Positions 19,464 through 29,624 are shown, counted from the first letter of the stretch. The stretch is DNA of 64,000 bases from Methanoregulaceae archaeon UXB-2016 (GCA_004332335.1 SISS01000027.1:1-64000); one strand, 5' to 3'. The notes: a model not told the origin generated them from the sequence alone. Numbers and translations are program-made.

Positions 19464-20447
19464 ATGCCCCGCCGCCGGATCACGTTCTCGCGGAACGTCT
19501 TCCTGCCGCTGACCACGGTCTGCCGGAATCGCTGCAGCTACTGTGGCTTCCGTCGGCCGGTCGGAGCGGGATGCATACTGCCGCCCAACGAGGTCGAGGC
19601 AATGCTCGCCCTGGGGAACCGGGCCGGCTGCACCGAGGCGCTCTTCACCTTTGGCGAACGCCCGGGCGAGGTGCCCGGCTTCTCCGAACAGCTCGCTGCC
19701 GTCGGCGAGGTCTCGATCCTCGACTACTGCCGCCGCCTCTGCCTCGTCGCGATCGAGAACGGGCTGCTGCCCCACACGAACGCGGGCGTCCTCGAGGAGG
19801 ACGAGCTGCGGGTGCTGGGCGAGGTGAACGCGAGCATGGGGCTGATGCTCGAGACGACGGCACGGGTTCCGGCCCACGAGGGCTCGCCGGGCAAGGAGCC
19901 CGAGGCACGGATCGCGACGATCGAGGCCGCCGGCCGGCTCCGGATCCCGTTCACGACCGGGCTTCTGCTCGGGATCGGCGAGACGGAGGAGGACCGGCGC
20001 GAGTCCTTCGAGACGATCGCGGGCCTCCACCGTCGGTACGGCCATATCCAGGAGGTGATCCTCCAGAACTTCGCGCCCCAGGACGGCACGGGTATGGCGG
20101 GGGCGCCGACCATCCCTTTGGCGGAGTACTGTGCGACGATCCGGCTCGCCCGCGAGATTCTGCCGGATGACATCGCGATTCAGATCCCGCCGAACCTCGC
20201 GGACAGTGGACGCCTGGTCCCGTGCGGAGTCGACGACCTCGGCGGCGTCTCGCCCTGTTCGATCGATTATATCAATCCTGATCACCCCTGGCCCGCCATC
20301 GAGGCCCTGGGCCGGACGATCGGGGATGCCGAGCTCGTCGAACGGCTCTGCATCTACCCACAGTACATCGAGCGGGGATGGTATCCCCCCATCCTGGCGC
20401 CGCTGGTGCGGTGTCTCTCCGACCGACTCAAGGAGCAACAGCTGTGA
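19464..20447 (+). CDS. cofG: 7,8-didemethyl-8-hydroxy-5-deazariboflavin synthase subunit CofG
   Basis: VFLPLTTVCRNRCSYCGFRR radical SAM motif; EVILQNFAPQDGTGM. Confidence 0.93.
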   Translation: MPRRRITFSRNVFLPLTTVCRNRCSYCGFRRPVGAGCILPPNEVEAMLALGNRAGCTEALFTFGERPGEVPGFSEQLAAVGEVSILDYCRRLCLVAIENGLLPHTNAGVLEEDELRVLGEVNASMGLMLETTARVPAHEGSPGKEPEARIATIEAAGRLRIPFTTGLLLGIGETEEDRRESFETIAGLHRRYGHIQEVILQNFAPQDGTGMAGAPTIPLAEYCATIRLAREILPDDIAIQIPPNLADSGRLVPCGVDDLGGVSPCSIDYINPDHPWPAIEALGRTIGDAELVERLCIYPQYIERGWYPPILAPLVRCLSDRLKEQQL

Positions 20448-21154
20448 CCGAGGAGTTACTCTATGCAGGCAAGGCCAAGTCGATCTACCGGTCCGACAGT
20501 CCAGACGAGCTGATCGTGGTCTTCCGTGACGATATCACCGCCTTTGACGGCGGCAAGAAGGACGTGCTGGCCGGGAAGGGCGAGTACAACGCCCGGGTCT
20601 CGGCCCGACTCTTCGAACTGCTCGAGGCGGCCGGCGTCCCGACGCACCTCCTGGCCGTGGAGGGTCCCGGCCGGATGCGCGTGCGCTGGCTGACCATGAT
20701 CCCGCTCGAGGTGATCGTCCGCAACATCGCGGCCGGGTCGCTCGTCAGAAACTATCCCTTCGAGGAGGGGAGCCGGCTCGACCCCCCGCTGATCGTGATC
20801 GACTACAAGGACGACACCCGCCACGACCCGATGCTCAACGACGAGATCGTCCTCGCCCTGCGCCTCGCGACGCAGGCGGAGCTTGACGAGCTGAAGGCGC
20901 TCGCCCTCCGTGTGAACGAGGTGCTGAACGGGGTCTTCGCCGACCTGGGGATCCTGCTCGTCGACTTCAAGATCGAGTTCGGGCGGGACGCCGGAGGGCG
21001 GATCCGGCTCGGGGACGAGATCAGTATGGACTCGATGCGGCTCTGGGACGGCGAGACCCGGGAGTCGCTCGACAAGGACGTGTACCGGTTCGCGAAGGGC
21101 GATGTGCTGAGCACCTATGCCCGTGTCGCCGACCGGATCCTGGGGGATGAGTGA
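20444..21154 (+). CDS. purC: phosphoribosylaminoimidazole-succinocarboxamide synthase
   Basis: YAGKAKSIYRSD...VVFRDDITAFDG; GTG start overlapping the cofG stop. Confidence 0.96.
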   Translation: MTEELLYAGKAKSIYRSDSPDELIVVFRDDITAFDGGKKDVLAGKGEYNARVSARLFELLEAAGVPTHLLAVEGPGRMRVRWLTMIPLEVIVRNIAAGSLVRNYPFEEGSRLDPPLIVIDYKDDTRHDPMLNDEIVLALRLATQAELDELKALALRVNEVLNGVFADLGILLVDFKIEFGRDAGGRIRLGDEISMDSMRLWDGETRESLDKDVYRFAKGDVLSTYARVADRILGDE

Positions 21155-21398
21155 CATGCGATTTGACGTGACCATAACGATTGCACTGAAGGAGGGAATG
21201 CTCGACCCCGAGGCGCGGGCGATCCAGAACGCCCTCGCGCACCTCGGGGTGCCCACGCTCTCGCTCTCGACCGCACGGCGGTTCTCGATCGGCCTCGAGG
21301 CCGCGGACCGCGACCGGGCTGAAGCGACGGCCCGGGAGATCTGCGAGCGCCTGCTCGCGAACCCGGTGATCCACCGGTACGAGATAGAGGTCGCCTGA
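21147..21398 (+). CDS. purS: phosphoribosylformylglycinamidine synthase subunit PurS
   Basis: MRFDVTITIALKEGMLDPEARAIQNALAHLG; between purC and purQ. Confidence 0.94.
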   Translation: MSDMRFDVTITIALKEGMLDPEARAIQNALAHLGVPTLSLSTARRFSIGLEAADRDRAEATAREICERLLANPVIHRYEIEVA

Positions 21399-22108
21399 TG
21401 CGGTTCGCCGTGATCCGGTTCGGCGGATCGAACTGCGACCTCGACACGGTCCATGTGCTCGACGAGGTGCTCGGCGTCCCGACGGACCTGGTCTGGTACC
21501 GCGACGGGCTCCAGCGCGAGTACGACGCGGTCATCCTGCCGGGGGGCTTCTCGTACGGGGACTACCTCCGTGCGGGCGCCATCGCGGCCCGGACCCCGAT
21601 CATGAACGATGTGATCCGGCATGCCCGGGCCGGGCGGCTCGTGCTCGGGATCTGCAACGGGGCCCAGATCGCGGCCGAGAGCGGCCTCGTCCCCGGTGTC
21701 TTCACCCGGAACGAGGTGCCGCGTTTCGTCTGCCGGCCGACCTGGCTCCGGGTCGAGACCCCCGAGAGCCCGTTCACCAACCTCTTCCGGCGGGGCGATG
21801 TCATCCGGGTTCCCGTCGCGCACGGCGAGGGTCGGTACGTGGCTCCGCCGGAGATTGTCAGCCGGCTCAACCGCGAGCGGCGCATCGCGTTCCGCTACTG
21901 CGACGAGGAGGGACGGATCACACCTGAAGCGAACCCGAACGGCTCGGTCGAGGGGATCGCGGGCGTCCTCTCCGAGGCCCGGAACGTCCTCGTGATGATG
22001 CCGCATCCAGAACGGTCGAGCGAGCTCGTGATCGGCTCCGAGGATGGGCGGCGGATCTTCGAGTCCATGATCGCCCACTGCCGGGCAATGCAACAGCGAC
22101 AGGTCTAA
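21398..22108 (+). CDS. purQ: phosphoribosylformylglycinamidine synthase I
   Basis: VIRFGGSNCDLD, VILPGGFSYGDYLRAGAIAA, GICNGAQ. Confidence 0.96.
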   Translation: MRFAVIRFGGSNCDLDTVHVLDEVLGVPTDLVWYRDGLQREYDAVILPGGFSYGDYLRAGAIAARTPIMNDVIRHARAGRLVLGICNGAQIAAESGLVPGVFTRNEVPRFVCRPTWLRVETPESPFTNLFRRGDVIRVPVAHGEGRYVAPPEIVSRLNRERRIAFRYCDEEGRITPEANPNGSVEGIAGVLSEARNVLVMMPHPERSSELVIGSEDGRRIFESMIAHCRAMQQRQV

Positions 22109-22135
22109 TAGCCGGCCCGCGAGATGAGGTGCAGC

Positions 22136-22423
22136 ATGAGTGATAGGGATCCTGTGACAGAGGAGGAGATGCGTGCCTGGGCCGAGGAGGAGGCCCGTGA
22201 GCACGGATACCGTCTGAACGAGGACGAGCGGCAGCTCGGCGCCGTGCTCAAGGGCCTCGCCCGGAGCCGGGAGCGATTCGGCGAGCGGTACTGTCCCTGC
22301 CGGATCCGGAGCGGCGACACCGAGAAGGACCGGGCGATCATCTGTCCGTGCGTCCATCGCGAGGCCGAGGTGGCCGAGCAGGGGCGGTGCCACTGCAACC
22401 TCTTCCTCGCCCCCGAGACGTAG
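22136..22423 (+). CDS. ferredoxin-thioredoxin reductase catalytic chain-like protein
   Basis: YCPCRIRSGDTEKDRAIICPCVHREAEVAEQGRCHCNLF. Confidence 0.9.
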   Translation: MSDRDPVTEEEMRAWAEEEAREHGYRLNEDERQLGAVLKGLARSRERFGERYCPCRIRSGDTEKDRAIICPCVHREAEVAEQGRCHCNLFLAPET

Positions 22424-22484
22424 CTACGACGCAAACCGAAGTCATCGCCATCTTTTTTTCCCGACGCGTCCTTTCCTGTATTAT

Positions 22485-23237
22485 ATGCGATACACAACAG
22501 TGGTGCTTGCCGCGCTCTTCTGCCTCTGCGCAGCCGTCGTCGTGGTCACGGCCCTGACCCCGACGGCCACGCCGACCTCGGGAGAGACGCCGTCTGAGCA
22601 CGTGATCAGGACTTCGGCCACGGGCGAGGCCGTGGCCTCCCCGGACCGGGCCGAGATCCAGGTCGGCGTGGAGACCGAGAACGCCGACGTGAAGGCGGCG
22701 CAGACCCAGAACGCTGAGCGGATGACCAACGTCACCCACGCGATGAAGGCGCTCGGGATCCCGGACGACCACCTGACGACGACCGGGTATACGGTCACGC
22801 CCGTCTACGACGACCAGCCCACGCCGCTTGTGCTCTCCCAGCGGAAGCCCCGGGTCTACCGTGTCTCGAACACGCTCCTCGTCCGGATCGACGACGTGGC
22901 GCGGGTCGGCGAGGTGATCGATACGGCCGTCTCGTCCGACGCGAACCAGGTGAACTCGATCGCGTTCATGTTCTCAGAGCAGCGCGGAGCCGAGCTCCGG
23001 GCGCAGGCCCTAGCACAGGCCGTGAACCGGACCCGGACCGATGCGGCCTCGGTCGCGTCCGCACTCGGCGTCCGGGTCACGGACGCCCGCGAGGTTCAGG
23101 TCGACTCGGGCACGCCTCCAATCTACTATGACCGTTCGGCCGGCACCGGGGCCGAGAAGGCGAGCCCCACGACCCCGATAGAGGCCGGCACCCTCAAGGT
23201 CACGGCGAACGTCCAGGTCGTCTGGGGCTACGCCTGA
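22485..23237 (+). CDS. SIMPL-domain (DUF541) exported protein
   Basis: N-terminal signal/TM; IRTSATGEAVASPDRAEIQVGVET; TTGYTVTPVYD. Confidence 0.88.
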   Translation: MRYTTVVLAALFCLCAAVVVVTALTPTATPTSGETPSEHVIRTSATGEAVASPDRAEIQVGVETENADVKAAQTQNAERMTNVTHAMKALGIPDDHLTTTGYTVTPVYDDQPTPLVLSQRKPRVYRVSNTLLVRIDDVARVGEVIDTAVSSDANQVNSIAFMFSEQRGAELRAQALAQAVNRTRTDAASVASALGVRVTDAREVQVDSGTPPIYYDRSAGTGAEKASPTTPIEAGTLKVTANVQVVWGYA

Positions 23238-23534
23238 GCCCCAGGCGATCCCGCCCCCTCTCTTTTCATCGGTTCCGAACCCCCCGCGGATCGAGCGGAC
23301 TCGCCAAAATCATCTGCTCCTCATGCCGACATGGCCGGGAACCGGTCGTATCGTGCCCTCTCCATCTCGCCTTGCGGGCACTCCGTCTGAGCGAACCGGC
23401 CCCGTTCCGTGCACGTATGGGCTCCTCCGGCGGATGCCCTGCGTTCCGACATCCGTTTCTGCACGGCTAGGCGCCAGGAAAGAGACCGACGAAAGCCCCT
23501 CGGGGGAGCGCAGGGGAGAAAAGAGGAGAGGTCT

Positions 23535-24491
23535 TCAGGGGATGAAGACGAAGTAGAGCGTGATGGAGCGGACCTCGGGCTCGACATGCACGTGCTCGAG
23601 GGTACAGGTCAGCCCCAGCCCCTCCGTGAGCATGCAGGCGATCAGACTGCAGATCGGGCACGGGTGCACGCGGCAGCAGACGGGGAAGTCCTGCTTGAGC
23701 TCGGTACAGATCGAGAGCAGGCGGTAATTCTGCAGCTCGACCAGGATATATCCCTCACGCCGGGCTGGGATCACGCGGTCTGCGACCTCGAGCACGTCCT
23801 CACAGACCTCCTGGATCGCGGTCAGCACCGCCTCTTCGCGCACCGGAAGGCGGAGTGAGTACGAGCGCTTGAGCATCTCGAAGAGCTGCATCCCCGAGGG
23901 GACCTGGTACTGCCCCCGGACGGAGCGGCCCCCGATGTAGGCGATGTCGGCGTTCGCCTTCGTCGGGGCCGCCGTCGACTCCGGCACGAACTGGAGTACG
24001 CCGTCGCCCTCACGCTGGGGCGGCAGGTAGTAGGTCAGGCTGTCCCGGGGAAGGGCGCGGCAGTCGACACTCTCGCCGGCGTTCAGGGCCTCCTGCAGGG
24101 TCCGGCTCGAGATGCCCCGGGAGCTGTTCAGCACGATCGCGCCGGCGAAGACACAGACGACGCCCATGAGCGAGGTGGCGACGATGATCACCTGTTCGAA
24201 CGGGATGAACGCCCCGACCAGGGGGATGCTGATTGCCGGAAGCCCGACGAGGAACTGCTCAAAGAAGAGCGCGACAAAGAGCGCGGCGCCGAGCATCCGG
24301 ATCACGAGCAGCCGGCGTGTGTATCGGGGCCGCGAATAGATCGGAGTGATCAGGATCGCGATCACCATCAGGCCGATCAGACCGAGGACGAAGTAGACCT
24401 CGGTGTTCACGTAACCCGAGATGATCATCAGCACGATCACCAGCAGGAGCCAGCCCAGCAGGGCACTGACCGCGAGGTAGCGTTTCTTCAT
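23535..24491 (-). CDS. uncharacterised membrane protein with cytosolic domain
   Basis: multiple N-terminal TM helices; long ORF on a consistent strand. Confidence 0.7.
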   Translation of the reverse strand: MKKRYLAVSALLGWLLLVIVLMIISGYVNTEVYFVLGLIGLMVIAILITPIYSRPRYTRRLLVIRMLGAALFVALFFEQFLVGLPAISIPLVGAFIPFEQVIIVATSLMGVVCVFAGAIVLNSSRGISSRTLQEALNAGESVDCRALPRDSLTYYLPPQREGDGVLQFVPESTAAPTKANADIAYIGGRSVRGQYQVPSGMQLFEMLKRSYSLRLPVREEAVLTAIQEVCEDVLEVADRVIPARREGYILVELQNYRLLSICTELKQDFPVCCRVHPCPICSLIACMLTEGLGLTCTLEHVHVEPEVRSITLYFVFIP

Positions 24492-24574
24492 CCGTGCACC
24501 TACTAGTCGGCGGGCGCGAGCAATAATCGTATCGCATCAGGAAAAATGTCGATAATCCAAGCCGGATCGACGCG

Positions 24575-25921
24575 CTAATCGCGCCGATCGGACCGGAGGA
24601 GCATGACGCAGTCGAGCCCCGTGACCTGGCCCGAGCCAGCCCGCGACGGGGAGAGGGTGGCGATCATGAACCTCGCCTGTCCGTCTGGCCGCTGGACCTT
24701 CAACTCCTGTCCCTCGATGCTCGTCCCCGCTACGACCTGGGCCAGGATCTCATCGTTGAACCCGGACTCGGGGCCCGAGAAGACCTCGGCAAGGGGTCGG
24801 CCCGTAAGCTCTGCGGCCCGCTGACCGGCAAGCCGTTCGAAGAGCGGCGAGACGTAGATCAGGCGGCCGTCGAGCGATGCCGAGAAGAGCAGGTTCCGTC
24901 CCGCCTCTGAGATCTCGGTGAACCGGCGAAGCGAACGATAGAGGGTGTCGTCGATCCGGCGCCGTTCGGCGAGCGCATCCTCGAGCCGGCGGAGTTCGGA
25001 GATGTCCTCGTACACCAGGTAGTGGTTCCCGTCCGAGAGCCGCCGCAGATGAAAGACGACCTCCCTCACCTCGCCGCTCCGAGTCCGTACATGCAGGAGC
25101 CGTGGCTCGGGGGTCGAGCCGTCTGCAAGCCCCTCCTGCCACACATCGGTCATGTACTGCCGGTAGTCGACGTCGGGGTGGGCGAGGCCGAACCAGGTCT
25201 CCACCGTCCCGCACTCTTCGGCCGTGTACCCGAAGGTCTCGACAAACCGGGTGTTCACGTACAGGAATCGGCCCGCAGGGTCCACGATCGCGCCGGGAAA
25301 CGGCGAGAGCTCCACGATCTCGCGGAAACGTCGCTCCCGTTCCTGGAGGCTCCGCTCGGCACGCTTTCGGTCGGTGATCTCCTCGATGATACAGGTGATG
25401 CCGGTCGAGCCGTCATCGAAGACCGTCGAGATCAGCCGGACGCGATAGAACCGGCCCAGGTCCCCCTCCCCGATCTCGAGCTCGAGCGAGACCTCGCCTT
25501 CGGAGCGGGCTTCGAGCATGCGGCTTCTGACCTGGGGAGCGGAGAGGATCGGCAGGTGGACGCTGTCGATCGGCTGTCCGAGCAGGCTCTCTCGTGTCAG
25601 ATGCAGGAACTCGAGAAACCGATCGTTCACCTGGAGGATCCGGTACTGCGGGTCGAGGATCAGGATGTACTCGGTCGTATAGTTCAGGATCGCCCCGAGG
25701 GGCACGCGCTGCGAGAGGAAGTAGACCTTTGCCGGTCCAAACGTGCGCATCTCGATCTGGCCGCCCGCGCAGAGAATGTCAAGATATTTGGCCGCCGAGT
25801 TGCGGTTCATACCAAGTCCGGCTGCGATCTCGGTGACCGACATGCCCCTCGGATTGTCCTTGAGAAGCGTGCGCACCTCGGCGAGAAGGTTGTGGGAGAC
25901 GATCCCGGTATCGTGGGCCAT
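24575..25921 (-). CDS. HTH-PAS-PAS-PAS one-component regulator
   Basis: N-terminal winged HTH (GMSVTEIAAGLGMNRNSAAKYLDIL) plus three PAS segments, no kinase domain. Confidence 0.82.
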   Translation of the reverse strand: MAHDTGIVSHNLLAEVRTLLKDNPRGMSVTEIAAGLGMNRNSAAKYLDILCAGGQIEMRTFGPAKVYFLSQRVPLGAILNYTTEYILILDPQYRILQVNDRFLEFLHLTRESLLGQPIDSVHLPILSAPQVRSRMLEARSEGEVSLELEIGEGDLGRFYRVRLISTVFDDGSTGITCIIEEITDRKRAERSLQERERRFREIVELSPFPGAIVDPAGRFLYVNTRFVETFGYTAEECGTVETWFGLAHPDVDYRQYMTDVWQEGLADGSTPEPRLLHVRTRSGEVREVVFHLRRLSDGNHYLVYEDISELRRLEDALAERRRIDDTLYRSLRRFTEISEAGRNLLFSASLDGRLIYVSPLFERLAGQRAAELTGRPLAEVFSGPESGFNDEILAQVVAGTSIEGQELKVQRPDGQARFMIATLSPSRAGSGQVTGLDCVMLLRSDRRD

Positions 25922-26034
25922 GGCCGTTTACTCTGTCAGCTCTTGCTCTTAGAGATATAAAGTCGTGTTCCCGAAGGTGCCGGTGCCGGCCCGCGCCAAA
26001 ATTTAATAGGGCCGCCGTTGATTGTCTGAGACAC

Positions 26035-26107
26035 GGGCTCGTGGTCTAGTGGTTATGACGTCGCCCTTACACGGCGAAGGCCACCGGTTCGATCCCGGTC
26101 GGGCCCA
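26035..26107 (+). tRNA. tRNA-Val (anticodon UAC)
   Basis: GGGCTCG/CGGGCCC 7-bp acceptor, T-arm GGTTCGATCC, anticodon loop CTTACAC; no encoded CCA. Confidence 0.93.
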
Positions 26108-26168
26108 TCTCTTTCTCCTTTCTCATGTTGCTCCTTCCGACCCGAGGTGTCGGGCGTTCCGTCCGCGA

Positions 26169-26435
26169 TCAGGAGATAATGCTCATGATCGAGCGGAAGC
26201 CCTCGCCGGTCCGATCGGCGCACCGCACGGCGTGGACCTGGGCCAGGTCGACGCTCCCGGTCGTCCTGCAGGCCATGCAGTAGGCGAGGGCCGGCGACTG
26301 CTTCCACGTCCCGCGCTCGCAGAATGCCCGCGACGAGGCGCAGAACCGGCATCGATCGAGGCCCACGCGCACGCCGGGCCGGCATTCAACGGTTCCGTTC
26401 TTCACGCTCAGCTCTCTCTGCTCCGTCTCAGTCAT
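26169..26435 (-). CDS. small Cys-rich protein
   Basis: ORF overlapping the upstream YkgJ-like gene; GLDRCRFCASSRAFCERGTW...CMAC. Confidence 0.6.
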   Translation of the reverse strand: MTETEQRELSVKNGTVECRPGVRVGLDRCRFCASSRAFCERGTWKQSPALAYCMACRTTGSVDLAQVHAVRCADRTGEGFRSIMSIIS

Positions 26436-26892
26436 ACCATTCTCCGTGATACCCGCCGGCCATAAGGGCCCGGTCGATCCGCTCCCGATCGGCTGCATCG
26501 TCGGTCCCGACCGGGCCGAGCTCCTCCCAGAGGTTCTTGAGCGACGGATCGTCCGTCAGCAGCGACCCGCGCCCGACCAGGCGGCCGCACTCGTCGCCCG
26601 CGCCGTCGCAGACGCGCAGGCGCGCACACCGGAACTCCCGGCAGACACGGGGCCGGCTTGCGTGGCAGGTGCAGGTGCTCGTCCCCGGCGCGCGCCAGAT
26701 CAGGAACGGGCATCCGTCCCGGGCCGGCACCGCACCGCGGTGGACCTCGTCCACCTCGGCCCGGAACCGCTCGCCGTGCACGGCCTCCCTGCAGTCGAAG
26801 TGCCGGCCCGTCAGCCGGCGTTCGATCGTGATCGAGCGACCGAGGCTCACGCAGCACCGGCCGCAGTCCGTGCACCGGAACGGGACCGCCAT
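26428..26892 (-). CDS. YkgJ-family cysteine cluster protein
   Basis: FRCTDCGRCC...CPFLI...CTCHASRPRVCREFRC. Confidence 0.88.
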   Translation of the reverse strand: MAVPFRCTDCGRCCVSLGRSITIERRLTGRHFDCREAVHGERFRAEVDEVHRGAVPARDGCPFLIWRAPGTSTCTCHASRPRVCREFRCARLRVCDGAGDECGRLVGRGSLLTDDPSLKNLWEELGPVGTDDAADRERIDRALMAGGYHGEWYD

Positions 26893-26980
26893 CGTTCATC
26901 CTGGGCCGGGGGAGGTTTTCAAGGTTCGCTCGTTTCCCACGGCGCAAACGGTTTATGGGTCCACGCCGTATGGTTCGGAG

Positions 26981-27892
26981 ATGACGCAGCCCGCGATCCT
27001 GGCGGAGGGCCTAGAGAAGCGCTTCGGCGCGCTCGTTGCGGTCGACCGCTGCTCGTTCGTTGTCAACGAGGGCGAGGTCTTCGGCTTTCTCGGTCCGAAC
27101 GGTGCGGGCAAGACCTCGACCATGCGGATGATCGCCTGCGTCTCGCCCAAGACCGGGGGCCGGCTCGAGGTCTTCGGCCTCGATGTGAACGAGCGCCCGC
27201 GCGAGATCAAGGCTATGATCGGGGTCGTCTCGCAGGAGAACAACCTCGACCCCGACCTCTCCGTGTATGACAACCTGGTCGTCTTCGCCCGCTTCTTCGA
27301 GCTCGATCGGGCCGAAGCGGCCCGGCGGGCGGACGAGCTGATCGAGTTCTTCGGCCTGGGCGAGAAGCGCGATACGGTGATCGAGGTCCTCTCGGGGGGG
27401 ATGAAGCGCCGGCTCACGATCGCCCGCGCCCTGATCAACCGCCCCCGCCTCGTCATCCTGGACGAACCCACGACCGGGCTCGATCCCCAGGCCCGGGCCC
27501 TGATCTGGGAGCGGCTCCGGACGCTTCGCGACCGCGGCTCCACCATCCTGCTCTCGACCCACTATCTCGAGGAGGCCGAACGGTTCTGCGACCGGCTTGT
27601 GATCATGGACAACGGCAAGATCCTGATCGAGGGGCGGCCCGACGAGATCGTCTCGTCGCGCATGGGTCGGGCCGTGATCGAGACCGTGGACGACCCGGCC
27701 GTGCTCGCCTGCCTCGCCCGCGAGGGGATCGCGTACGAGCGGTTCGGCGACCTGGTCCACATCACGACCAACAGCCCGGAGCCCCTCATCCAGCGCCTCG
27801 TCTCGAGCTGCAACCCGTCCCGCCTCTCGGTCCGGAACGCGACCCTCGAGGACGTCTTTCTCCGTCTCACGGGCAGGGGGCTGAAGGACTGA
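26981..27892 (+). CDS. ABC-2 type transporter ATP-binding protein
   Basis: GPNGAGKTSTMRM, LSGGMKRRLTIARAL, LVILDEPTTGLDP. Confidence 0.95.
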   Translation: MTQPAILAEGLEKRFGALVAVDRCSFVVNEGEVFGFLGPNGAGKTSTMRMIACVSPKTGGRLEVFGLDVNERPREIKAMIGVVSQENNLDPDLSVYDNLVVFARFFELDRAEAARRADELIEFFGLGEKRDTVIEVLSGGMKRRLTIARALINRPRLVILDEPTTGLDPQARALIWERLRTLRDRGSTILLSTHYLEEAERFCDRLVIMDNGKILIEGRPDEIVSSRMGRAVIETVDDPAVLACLAREGIAYERFGDLVHITTNSPEPLIQRLVSSCNPSRLSVRNATLEDVFLRLTGRGLKD

Positions 27893-28662
27893 TGGACGGG
27901 CAGATCTCGTGGCGGGTCCGGCATGTCTGGGGGCGGAACCTCCAGGTCTTTCTCCGGACCTGGAAGGTCAGCTTTCTCCCCCCGCTCTTCGACTCGCTCT
28001 TCTTCCTGATCGCCCTCGGGTACGGGCTCGGCCAGTTCGTCCAGGAGATCGACGGTGTCGGGTACGCCCGGTTCGTAGCCCCTGCGATCGTCGCGATCGG
28101 GATCATGAACGCGTCGTACTTCGAAACCACCTACGGTTCGTTCGTCCGGATGTACTACCAGAAGACGTTCGACGCGCTGATCGCGACCCCGATCACGATC
28201 GAGGAGGTGATCGTCGGCGAGATCCTCTGGGGTGCCACGAAGGCCGTCATCTACACGGCCCTGATCCTGCCCCTGCTCGCGGTCTTCGGCGTGATCAGTC
28301 TCCCTGACTCGCTCCTGCTGATCCCGCTCGCCCTGCTCGGCGGCCTCCTCTTCGGCGCGATCGGGCTCTGCTTCACGGCATGGACCCCGTCGATCGATAC
28401 GCTCAGCTATCCGCAGTTCCTCTTCATCACGCCGATGATGGTCCTCTCGGGGACCTTCTTTCCGATCGAGAGCCTTCCGCTGCCGGTCCAGTACGTGGCC
28501 TATGCGGTCATGCCCCTCGCCCACATCGTCTCGCTCGCCCGCGCCCTGACCCTGCCCGCCGCGGCTCCATTCGCACTCGTCAGCCTTGCCTGGCTCGTCG
28601 TCGCGACCGGCCTGGTCATGTTCATCGCCGTCCGGCAGATGCGCCGGCGCCTTGTCGTCTAG
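27892..28662 (+). CDS. ABC-2 type transporter permease
   Basis: overlaps the ATPase; six hydrophobic segments; MVLSGTFFPIESLP. Confidence 0.92.
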   Translation: MDGQISWRVRHVWGRNLQVFLRTWKVSFLPPLFDSLFFLIALGYGLGQFVQEIDGVGYARFVAPAIVAIGIMNASYFETTYGSFVRMYYQKTFDALIATPITIEEVIVGEILWGATKAVIYTALILPLLAVFGVISLPDSLLLIPLALLGGLLFGAIGLCFTAWTPSIDTLSYPQFLFITPMMVLSGTFFPIESLPLPVQYVAYAVMPLAHIVSLARALTLPAAAPFALVSLAWLVVATGLVMFIAVRQMRRRLVV

Positions 28663-29624
28663 CGCCGGCGGCCGATGAGGAGGGCCCCGAGTGAGCAGAG
28701 GGCCGCGAAGGTCCCGAAGCCGGGTGCGGCCGTCGAGGTCGGGCGCGCGGACCCGGTGCCTTTGAGGGGCCGCTCGTCCACGTTCCCCTCGTGGATCACG
28801 AACGGGCTGTCGCAGAAACCGTCGCCGTCGGCGTCGGGGGTCACGTCCGAGAACCCGCCGCCGTCGGGCTCGCCCCAGTAGTTGCCTCCGCGCCTCGGCC
28901 CGCCGGCGACGTTCGGGCCGTCGGACGCTGGCAGGGACCAGGAGTTCCGGTCGAGCTCCTCGACGTGCGTGTTGTTCGCGTTGAAGAAGAGGTTGTCCGC
29001 GATGACGTTCTCCTTGGTGAGGTAACAGTCGATACCGTAGGTGCCGCTCTCCCGGACCGTGTTGCCGGTCAGCCGGTTCCGGTCAGAGGCGATCAGCATC
29101 AGCCCGTTCTGGAGGTTGCCGGTCACGGTGTTGGCCTCGACCCGGTTGTCCAGGCTGACGTCCGAGAGGACGATCCCTGAGCCGCCGTTCGCCTCGACCC
29201 GGCAGCCCCGGACCGTCGAGTTCGTGGCCGAGAAGAGGTAGAGCCCGTGGTCGCGGTTCTTCCGGGCCGTCACGTTCTCGATGGTCAGGTGCGAGACGCC
29301 GATCGCGTGGACTCCGACCTCCCATTCCTGGAGGGCCAGGTTCCGGATCACGACGTTGGCAGGTGCCGTGCCCCGGTCATTCCGAACAAGCACGCCGGGG
29401 ATTTCGCGGGCGCGGGTGCCGGCGAGGGCGTGTCCGTCCCCTTCGAGCACGACATCGGAGGCCGTGATCTCGATCGCTGCGTTCTGCCCCGCCCCGACGA
29501 TATCGGCGGTGATCTGGTAGGTGCCGGGCGCCGTGATGACGATGGGGCCGTCGACCGGGATCGCCTGGGAGACCGCGACCAGCGCGAGGAGTGCCAGTGC
29601 GAACGAGAGAGCCGTGCGGATCAT
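28659..29624 (-). CDS. secreted right-handed beta-helix (NosD-like) protein with PGF-CTERM-like tail
   Basis: signal peptide; repeating N-rich helical rungs; C-term AAPGFGTFAALCSLGALLIGRRR. Confidence 0.82.
   Translation of the reverse strand: MIRTALSFALALLALVAVSQAIPVDGPIVITAPGTYQITADIVGAGQNAAIEITASDVVLEGDGHALAGTRAREIPGVLVRNDRGTAPANVVIRNLALQEWEVGVHAIGVSHLTIENVTARKNRDHGLYLFSATNSTVRGCRVEANGGSGIVLSDVSLDNRVEANTVTGNLQNGLMLIASDRNRLTGNTVRESGTYGIDCYLTKENVIADNLFFNANNTHVEELDRNSWSLPASDGPNVAGGPRRGGNYWGEPDGGGFSDVTPDADGDGFCDSPFVIHEGNVDERPLKGTGSARPTSTAAPGFGTFAALCSLGALLIGRRR

Noticed and set aside
23238-23534. ORFs 23323-23556 (+) and 23321-23587 (-)
   Set aside because: Overlapping low-quality frames in a convergent gap
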